A stretch of DNA of 5,311 nucleotides from Candidatus Bathyarchaeota archaeon (GTDB taxonomy: Archaea > Thermoproteota > Bathyarchaeia > 40CM-2-53-6 > FEN-987). Below the pieces are notes generated by a model. That model searched no databases, was not told where the DNA came from, and saw only the letters and a program-made list of their open reading frames with translations. The stretch is taken from NCBI GenBank assembly GCA_003152955.1, contig PMBQ01000238.1, positions 1 through 5,311 of the forward strand. Direction: 5' to 3'. The position numbers and the translations under genes were made by a program. Positions 1 to 3,923 of the stretch are shown here, piece after piece; position 1 is the stretch's first letter; every line of letters starts with the position of its first letter.

Positions 1-399
1 AACAATATTGCTGTGATGTTCCATGATCGTTAGGACTATCTTGTCGTCGGGTCCAAGGTTTGCTCGACCCCAAGTGTAAGCGACTAAGTTGATTGATTCA
101 GTTGCGTTGCGAGTGAAGACTATTTCCTCAGTGCGGTTTGAGTTGATGAATTTGGCGACTTTCTCTCGAGCTTCCTCATGAGCGAGTGTTGCTTCCTCTG
201 CGAGCTTGTGGATTCCACGATGAATATTCGAGTTGTATTCGCTATAGTACTTACTGATGGCTTCAATCACAGCGCTTGGCTTCTGAGACGTCGCCGCGTT
301 GTCGAAGTAGATTAGTGGTTTCCCGTTTACTCGCCTCTTGAGTATTGGGAAATCTTCTCGGATCTTAACTGCGTTTATGGTGGTTAGTCTCTCAACCAA
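1..399 (-). CDS. sufS: SufS-type cysteine desulfurase, N-terminal part (3' end outside window)
   Basis: This is a PLP-dependent group II cysteine desulfurase, which removes sulfur from cysteine as an enzyme persulfide and passes it to the SUF Fe-S cluster machinery in the cytoplasm. Only the first 133 residues are present; the PLP lysine and catalytic cysteine lie beyond the left edge. Visible family signatures are IREDFPIL (residues 13-20), [11 protein letters not shown] (31-41), [14 protein letters not shown] (58-71), [10 protein letters not shown] (95-104, PLP phosphate region) and MEHHSNIV (126-133, with the His pair that includes the PLP-stacking residue). The start is TTG at 399-397: an in-frame TAA at 405-403 prevents a longer form, no ATG precedes the conserved block, and an AGGT lies 7 bases upstream. 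A TATA-like TTTAATAT (457-450) could give it its own promoter. A Rieske ferredoxin gene lies 83 bp upstream in the same direction, an arrangement known from suf clusters. The reading frame is seen directly and the family assignment is firm. Confidence 0.95.
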   Translation of the reverse strand, partial: MVERLTTINAVKIREDFPILKRRVNGKPLIYFDNAATSQKPSAVIEAISKYYSEYNSNIHRGIHKLAEEATLAHEEAREKVAKFINSNRTEEIVFTRNATESINLVAYTWGRANLGPDDKIVLTIMEHHSNIV

Positions 400-449
400 A
401 CCTTAGACCTGCAAGACCGATTTGATACTGAGCGATAACATACGGCATG

Positions 450-457
450 ATATTAAA
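450..457 (-). promoter_or_regulatory. Putative archaeal TATA box for sufS
   Basis: On the minus strand the sequence reads GGAGAATTTAATATC, a purine-rich stretch followed by a TATA-like core (TTTAATAT). Its centre lies about 55 bases upstream of the TTG start of sufS. The usual archaeal spacing of roughly 25 bases would put transcription start near 427, giving a leader of about 28 bases that contains the AGGT ribosome binding site. This would let sufS be transcribed independently of the Rieske gene. It is a motif match only. Confidence 0.4.
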
Positions 458-482
458 TTCTCCAGCTTAATTCCTGTTGTGG

Positions 483-791
483 TTACTTCTGCAAGTATAC
501 ATTGTTCTTCTCAACCTTCACCCTATAGATTCTCAAGGGCTCAGTTGCGGGTGGATTCTGAACAGTCCCGGTGGTCAAGTCGAAGCGCGAAAGATGAAGG
601 GGGCAAGTCACTTCCGAATCGGTCAAGAATCCCGTAGAGAGGTCCGCAGTCTCATGAGTACAGATCCTAGCAACTGCGTAAAGCTTGCCCTCCACATTGA
701 CGATCATTATGCGAAACTCACCTACATCAACGGGATACATGGTTCCAGGCGGGATGTCTGAGAGTTGGCAGACTTTCACGTATTCGCCCAA
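483..791 (-). CDS. Rieske [2Fe-2S] ferredoxin
   Basis: A complete 102-residue soluble Rieske-type ferredoxin, the usual size for stand-alone proteins of this family; it would carry one electron through a [2Fe-2S] cluster held by two Cys and two His. The ligand motifs are both intact: C44-T-H46 and C63-P-L-H66, followed by the conserved F70-D-L-T-T-G turn. The opening VKVCQLSDIPPG block (residues 5-16) and the LYAVARICTH strand are typical of dioxygenase-type Rieske ferredoxins. No signal peptide or membrane segment is present, so it is cytoplasmic. The start is TTG at 791-789: an in-frame TAG occurs three codons upstream, and a GGGAGTG (807-801) with a rather long spacing of about 9-11 bases could serve as ribosome binding site. 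It precedes sufS by 83 bp on the same strand; similar Rieske genes sit inside suf operons in actinobacteria and some archaea, so a role in Fe-S assembly or repair is a reasonable inference, but the redox partner is unknown. Confidence 0.93.
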   Translation of the reverse strand: MGEYVKVCQLSDIPPGTMYPVDVGEFRIMIVNVEGKLYAVARICTHETADLSTGFLTDSEVTCPLHLSRFDLTTGTVQNPPATEPLRIYRVKVEKNNVYLQK

Positions 792-798
792 TGCTCGC

Positions 799-876
799 TA
801 CACTCCCGAGTAGACCCCGCCTCTCGATTGGGGACAGTTACGCGCTAGGCTAGTTACTCCTTTTGGTGGGAGTGTA
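799..876 (-). promoter_or_regulatory. Inverted repeat able to mask the Rieske ribosome binding site
   Basis: A perfect 9-base inverted repeat joins TACACTCCC (799-807) and GGGAGTGTA (868-876). In the minus-strand transcript the 807-799 arm contains the GGAG presumed to be the ribosome binding site of the Rieske gene. The upstream arm can alternatively form a local hairpin: its ACUCC pairs with GGAGU (860-856) across an 8-base loop. The two pairings exclude each other. The complementarity is seen directly; a regulatory function is inference, and a 9-base repeat within 100 bases can occur by chance. Confidence 0.3.
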
Positions 877-901
877 TGGCCCCAAGAACGAACTACTCAT
901 G

Positions 902-955
902 GGTCACGTATGACCGGTCTTCATTGGGGAGAATAAATAGAGAGCTAGCGGTCAT
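902..955. promoter_or_regulatory. Palindrome cluster around a TATA-like box between divergent genes
   Basis: The divergent region holds a perfect GGTCA-N4-TGACC (902-915), an overlapping 8-base palindrome GACCGGTC (912-919), and a 7-base inverted repeat ATGACCG (910-916) / CGGTCAT (949-955). The last pair lies on either side of AATAAATA (932-939), which resembles an archaeal TATA box and reads plausibly in both directions. The layout is what a dimeric repressor controlling the minus-strand Rieske-sufS pair or the plus-strand small gene would need. The repeats are certain; a regulator binding here is not shown. Confidence 0.4.
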
Positions 956-1036
956 CCTGTGAAAGCAAATAGAAACGATAGACGCCAATCAAAAGATAAT
1001 TGTAATGTGCGAATCTCTTTAGATAACCATGACACA

Positions 1037-1042
1037 TTTAAT
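1037..1042 (+). promoter_or_regulatory. Candidate TATA-like box for the 74-residue gene
   Basis: TTTAAT lies about 50 bases upstream of the GTG start at 1090. With typical archaeal spacing transcription would begin near 1066, leaving a short leader with the AGGTGAGG ribosome binding site. Competing candidates on the same strand are AATAAATA (932-939) and GATAATT near 995-1001, so the choice is uncertain. Confidence 0.25.
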
Positions 1043-1073
1043 CGTAGATGCCGATCTGAGCCGAGATTTGTTC

Positions 1074-1083
1074 AGGTGAGGGG
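1074..1083 (+). promoter_or_regulatory. Strong ribosome binding site deciding a GTG start
   Basis: AGGTGAGGGG contains AGGTGA, a full match to the archaeal/bacterial anti-Shine-Dalgarno core, ending 6-10 bases before the GTG at 1090. The overlapping ATG at 1088 is closed by a TAG after three codons, so the site supports the GTG as the real start. Confidence 0.7.
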
Positions 1084-1089
1084 TTCCAT

Positions 1090-1314
1090 GTGGAGTTAGA
1101 AGTCGCTGAAAGAAAGGCAGTTGAATTGATTCGCAGCAAGTTAAATGCGGGGTCAATCACGGATCTCAACGCGAAGCTGGAAACAGACCCCAACGATCAG
1201 ATTACAGTGACCGGCCGTTTTCAAGATGAGAAAGGGAATCAACGAAGGTTCGAAGTCAGATTCCGTATCGAACAGGACAAGGCGCAAATCGTGAACTGGT
1301 CAGTTTCATCATAA
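1090..1314 (+). CDS. Small conserved-looking protein of unknown function (74 aa)
   Basis: I do not recognise this family. The protein is short, hydrophilic and has no signal peptide, membrane segment or cysteine. It starts with an amphipathic helix (about residues 3-19, AERKAVELIRSKL) and continues with what read as four beta strands: roughly 25-31, 37-44 (ITVTGRF), 50-61 (QRRFEVRFRIEQ) and 65-72 (AQIVNWSV). This alpha plus four-strand pattern suggests a small compact domain. The start is GTG: an in-frame TGA at 1057-1059 blocks extension, and a very good ribosome binding site lies at the right distance. That site and the alternating strand pattern are the main reasons to believe it is a real gene. 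It is transcribed away from the Rieske-sufS pair and lies about 150 bp before the ferritin-VIT gene on the same strand, so co-transcription with the latter is possible but not shown. Confidence 0.75.
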   Translation: MELEVAERKAVELIRSKLNAGSITDLNAKLETDPNDQITVTGRFQDEKGNQRRFEVRFRIEQDKAQIVNWSVSS

Positions 1315-1365
1315 ACTCGCACAATCAACCCACCGTCAAAGCTCATAGTCGTTCCAAGAAAGACT

Positions 1366-1399
1366 GGACAGGTACGTCGACCTATTTACGGTACTGTCC
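1366..1399 (+). repeat. Imperfect stem-loop downstream of the 74-residue gene
   Basis: GGACA-G-GTAC (1366-1375) can pair with GTAC-TGTCC (1391-1399), leaving one bulged G and a 15-base loop. It begins 52 bases after the stop codon of the small gene and about 65 bases before the ferritin-VIT coding region. There is no following T-run, so I do not call it a terminator; it may be an RNA processing or leader structure, or chance. Confidence 0.35.
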
Positions 1400-1464
1400 C
1401 AAATCATTAGAGGCATTACCTAGTTATTCGTTTTCTGGAAGTGGGGCGAGTGCAGCGGGATTGA

Positions 1465-1599
1465 GTCGCGAGTCTGGCAGAACCAGCGTTTGACAATGCC
1501 AGGGAGGAATATGCTGACTACGCTGTATACAAGAAACTCTCAGAATCGCGCCTTGAAAAGAACAAGGCCTTCAAGAGAACACTCGCCCGACTCGCCAAG
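1465..1599 (+). other. In-frame 5' coding extension of the ferritin-VIT gene without canonical start
   Basis: The frame of the downstream gene stays open back to a TGA at 1462-1464 and reads as a ferritin-like first helix: AFDNAREEYADYAVYKKLSE, then LEKNKAFKRTLARLAK leading directly into the ExxH helix. This matches the layout of Er-VIT proteins, whose first iron-ligand glutamate sits in this helix (REEY here). No ATG, GTG or TTG occurs in frame between 1465 and 1600; CTG at 1474 is the only near-cognate start. Possible explanations are CTG initiation, a frameshift or sequence error near 1460-1490 (a TTG at 1461 and an ATG at 1496 are in other frames), or recent loss of the start. The homology reading is from memory of the family. 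Confidence 0.7.
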
Positions 1600-2349
1600 A
1601 TGGAGTACAAGCACTACCTGTTCTGGAGCAAATATTGCCCAGACAGGAAAGTTGGTGCGAGCACTCTCAAGGTTAACCTGATTGTATTCCTGAGATTCTT
1701 GTTGGAAGTCACTTTCGCAGTCAAATACCTAGAGAGGGGTGAGGCGAAGGTCATCAAGAAGTACAAGGGGATGGCAAATCGGATTCCATCAAAAGCCATG
1801 CGCGCCTTCAAGGAGATGATAGCTGATGAGGAAGAGCATGAGAGAGATTTCTACGAGCAGTTTGACGAGCCTCACATAAAGTACATCTCGTTCATTGTCC
1901 TCGGCTTGGCCGACGCGCTTGTGGAGATAGCGGGAATACACGCGGGGTCGCTTGGAATCTACAATTCAACTGAATTGGCGGGGCTGGCTGGTATTGTTGC
2001 GGGAGCCGCTGCTTCGATAGCTATGGCGTCAGCGGCATATGCTCAGGCCAAGGCTGGTTTCGAAGGATCGGCGTCCGTGTCTGCGGTATACACTGGGATC
2101 TCATACTTCATCACGGCAGTGATACTTGCGACGCCCTACTTCCTGACGAAAGTGATGTTGAATGCATTGTTCAGTTCGTTGGCGTTGGCGGTTCTTCTGA
2201 TTGCCTTCATAAGCTTCTATGAATCCATAATCTCTGGGGGCGTTTTCAGAAAAGACTTCATCGAGATCACGGGCATAATGTTCGGCGCAACGTTCGCGCT
2301 ATACATTCTAGGATTTGCAATTCGCCACCTGACAGGAATAACAATCTGA
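1600..2349 (+). CDS. Ferritin-like/VIT1 (MbfA-type) membrane iron protein
   Basis: An integral membrane protein combining an N-terminal ferritin-like domain with a C-terminal VIT1/CCC1 transporter domain; relatives such as bacterial MbfA export iron, so Fe(II) handling at the cytoplasmic membrane is the likely role. From ATG 1600 it has 249 residues. Putative iron ligands are E2-x-x-H5, E45/E48 and E77-E-E-H80 in D76-EEEH. Five membrane segments follow at about 96-114, 126-147, 162-182, 187-206 and 223-241, the number expected for VIT1. The first contains GLADALVEIAG, matching the VIT1 helix with the conserved Asp (D105); the second (LAGLAGIVAGAAAS) is also typical, but the usual Glu-containing end of that helix (GEYVS in vacuolar/plant-type VITs) reads SAAYAQA here, fitting proteins that use the ferritin domain instead of the VIT metal-binding loop. 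ATG 1600 is the first canonical start, yet it lies inside the ferritin domain; see the extension at 1465-1599. No convincing ribosome binding site precedes ATG 1600. Confidence 0.9.
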   Translation: MEYKHYLFWSKYCPDRKVGASTLKVNLIVFLRFLLEVTFAVKYLERGEAKVIKKYKGMANRIPSKAMRAFKEMIADEEEHERDFYEQFDEPHIKYISFIVLGLADALVEIAGIHAGSLGIYNSTELAGLAGIVAGAAASIAMASAAYAQAKAGFEGSASVSAVYTGISYFITAVILATPYFLTKVMLNALFSSLALAVLLIAFISFYESIISGGVFRKDFIEITGIMFGATFALYILGFAIRHLTGITI

Positions 2350-2790
2350 GCTTTCAGATCCCAGATTAACCTATTCTGATCCCAGCCTCATACTCTTCCG
2401 GCCCGTAGGGGGTCAGACGTTCAAGCCCTTTCCCGCAACAAGATCTTAGGCCTCAGATGGGGGGTGGTGTAATTTTGTGGGGACAACATGTTACCGTTAG
2501 ATTAAATTCTGCAAGGCTCCCGTGCCTCATCTCTGAACTAGCTAGAATCCTCGGGTTCTTAATGGTAAGTGCTCGCATGCAGTTGCTAGACCATGATCTC
2601 TGGGTCCTATTCAGGGGGTGCGTACATTTCGCTTTCATTCCTTACCCGATACCTATTGATCCTGCCGTTAGGAAATGCACCCGCTACACTTGACAAATTG
2701 GATCGTTGCGTGTTCAAAAATCAATAGTGCCGATTACCAGGAATCGCGTTCGCGAGTGCACAACACTTTGTGTGAATGCAGATTGTAATG
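2350..2790. other. Gene-poor gap between convergent genes
   Basis: This 441-bp stretch separates the plus-strand ferritin-VIT gene from the minus-strand CMD-like gene, so both 3' ends face it. Apart from the 21-bp-period repeat I see no RNA gene, no long palindrome and no convincing coding region. Open frames at 2457-2693 (plus) and 2453-2638 (minus) have no good ribosome binding site, odd composition and no recognisable motif. A run of five T on the minus strand (2720-2716) and a 5-bp stem CACAA/TTGTG (about 2760-2773) lie just beyond the CMD gene and could take part in termination, but both are weak. Confidence 0.6.
2353..2385 (+). repeat. Short direct repeat with 21-bp period
   Basis: TTCWGATCCCAG occurs twice (2353-2364 and 2374-2385; one mismatch, A versus T, over 12 bases), starting 3 bases after the stop codon of the ferritin-VIT gene. 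A 21-base period equals two helical turns, which could suit a dimeric binding protein, but position in a 3' flank and only two copies keep the meaning open. Confidence 0.45.
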
Positions 2791-3675
2791 CTACTTTCCC
2801 TTCTTCTGCCTGGATCCGGCCGACGATTCGGAGTAGTAGTCCCTTAACAGTTTGAACCCGCTCATTTCTGGAATGCTGCACGGGACACTGAAACCCGCCT
2901 GCACACCGATTGACACTGCCGTCTTATACGTTGAGATTAACACATCGGCAACCTCTCTAGAAGTGGCTCCGGATTTCAGTGCATATTCGAGATGTTCCTC
3001 TATTCCCCTGTCCCAACGTTTTGCTGCACTTGCTCCGAGACAGATCAGAGCTTTGGTCTTCCGTCCAAGGACACCGTGCGTGTATCGAATCTTAGCAGAC
3101 TCATGAATTAGCTTCAACCAGTCCGCATTCTCTGTTAGAATTCTAAATCGGTAAAGCTCAGGAACCCGCTCCATGCTTGCCATCGCGTCCTCGTATACTC
3201 TCTGAACTGAAGCATCAATTTCTACTGCTTTCCCAGTTGAGTCATCCGTGACGATTTCAAAGTGTCCTGCGCGTAAAGCATGGTCAAGGTCAGCGAGGCC
3301 GATAACGATGGAAGCAATGAGAATAGTTTCAGTAATCTCTTCGGAAGTGGCTCCTCCCTCAATTGCGCCCTCGATATTTGTCAGGATCCCGGGTTCCCAC
3401 AGATGACCGATGGACTTCGCTAGTCCAACGAGTTCCTTTGTCTTCTCGTCTAGGGCACAGCGTTGAGGCCATTGGAAAACGGTGCCGTTGAGGAGTCTCA
3501 GCCAAGCTGGATTATCTGCAAGGGCCTTAACTAGGTAGATTTCTGGCACACTACCTGATTTTCTCTTTATCTCGCTGTAGATCTTCTTGCTCTCTGGACC
3601 AGCGGACGCAATCGACTTAATGGGCTGTCTGAATGCGAGTCTCTCATCCGTTTTTCGTGTCGGTCGATGCTTCAA
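2791..3675 (-). CDS. Tandem carboxymuconolactone decarboxylase/AhpD-like protein lacking CxxC
   Basis: A 294-residue soluble protein made of two carboxymuconolactone decarboxylase (CMD)-like all-helical domains, about residues 31-140 and 158-262. The halves are clear duplicates: VPEIYLVKALADNPAWLRLL matches VPELYRFRILTENADWLKLI, and DEKTKELVGLAKS matches GRKTKALICLGAS. AhpD-type members use a CxxC-x3-H centre before the GAT turn. Here the same positions read W93-x-x-G96-x3-N100 in the first domain and W221-x-x-G224-x3-H228 in the second, so neither half can do thiol peroxidase chemistry; H228 alone remains, as in the PcaC-like branch that also lacks CxxC. The substrate is unknown. The tail (residues 283-294) is basic and disordered. 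The start is TTG at 3675-3673, since an in-frame TGA lies two codons further upstream and no later ATG precedes the first domain; the ribosome binding site (AGATGA) is weak. It lies 248 bp downstream of the transferase fusion gene on the same strand and converges on the ferritin-VIT gene. Confidence 0.88.
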   Translation of the reverse strand: MKHRPTRKTDERLAFRQPIKSIASAGPESKKIYSEIKRKSGSVPEIYLVKALADNPAWLRLLNGTVFQWPQRCALDEKTKELVGLAKSIGHLWEPGILTNIEGAIEGGATSEEITETILIASIVIGLADLDHALRAGHFEIVTDDSTGKAVEIDASVQRVYEDAMASMERVPELYRFRILTENADWLKLIHESAKIRYTHGVLGRKTKALICLGASAAKRWDRGIEEHLEYALKSGATSREVADVLISTYKTAVSIGVQAGFSVPCSIPEMSGFKLLRDYYSESSAGSRQKKGK

Positions 3676-3880
3676 GTTGGTTCATCTTTTCGTGATTAAG
3701 GGAGGCGTTTATGGCTATCCGCTTAGAGTCGTCATCGATACTTATTTCAATTCATCTTTCGAGTTGCCATCAGAACGATCTATGTAGTTGGCTTGGTTGC
3801 AGCCCATCGATCAATGGCTCGTAAATGCGAACCGGTATCATTTCACCGATTGGAGCTATCTAGTAGTATTTCGTGAACTG

Positions 3881-3895
3881 ATTCTATCCTAGAAT
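3881..3895. repeat. Perfect small hairpin ATTCTA-N3-TAGAAT
   Basis: ATTCTA (3881-3886) and TAGAAT (3890-3895) form a perfect 6-bp inverted repeat with a 3-base spacer, starting 28 bases beyond the stop codon of the transferase fusion gene. No T-run follows on the minus strand, so a classical intrinsic terminator is unlikely; it may be a weak terminator element, a protein site for the downstream CMD gene, or chance. The rest of the 3676-3923 gap holds a bulged stem at about 3801-3818 and weak TATA-like stretches (for example GTTTAT, 3707-3712, read on the minus strand). Confidence 0.4.
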
Positions 3896-3923
3896 GTCCT
3901 AGTTGAGTAGATCATTTCTTGCT

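Noticed and set aside
422..761. Two plus-strand open frames over the Rieske gene.
   Set aside because: They lie antisense to a clear Rieske ferredoxin with intact cluster ligands and have no protein-like features.
1490..1681. Plus-strand open frame of 63 codons ahead of the ferritin-VIT gene.
   Set aside because: Out-of-frame shadow: the frame starting at 1465 carries the ferritin-like helix, whereas this one is rich in Ser, Thr and Arg with no pattern.
2400..2450. tRNA-like 3' fragment: GTCAGACGTTCAAGCCC resembles a T-arm followed by CCCGCAACA.
   Set aside because: The T-stem has a C-C mismatch, and no matching acceptor, D-arm or anticodon arm is found in the preceding 80 bases.
2453..2638. 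Open frame of 61 codons on the minus strand of the same gap.
   Set aside because: No recognisable family or start signal; overlaps the other doubtful frame completely.
2457..2693. Open frame of 78 codons in the convergent gap.
   Set aside because: No good ribosome binding site, unusual composition (runs of Gly, aromatic and Pro-rich tail), no motif or recognisable fold; kept as non-coding.
2740..2775. Short stems TCGC/GCGA and CACAA/TTGTG as terminator of the CMD-like gene.
   Set aside because: Stems of only 4-5 bp without an adjacent T-run; too weak to call.
371..3714. The 10-mer GCGTTTATGG at 371-380 and 3705-3714.
   Set aside because: One copy is inside sufS coding sequence; two copies of a 10-mer over 3 kb are compatible with chance.
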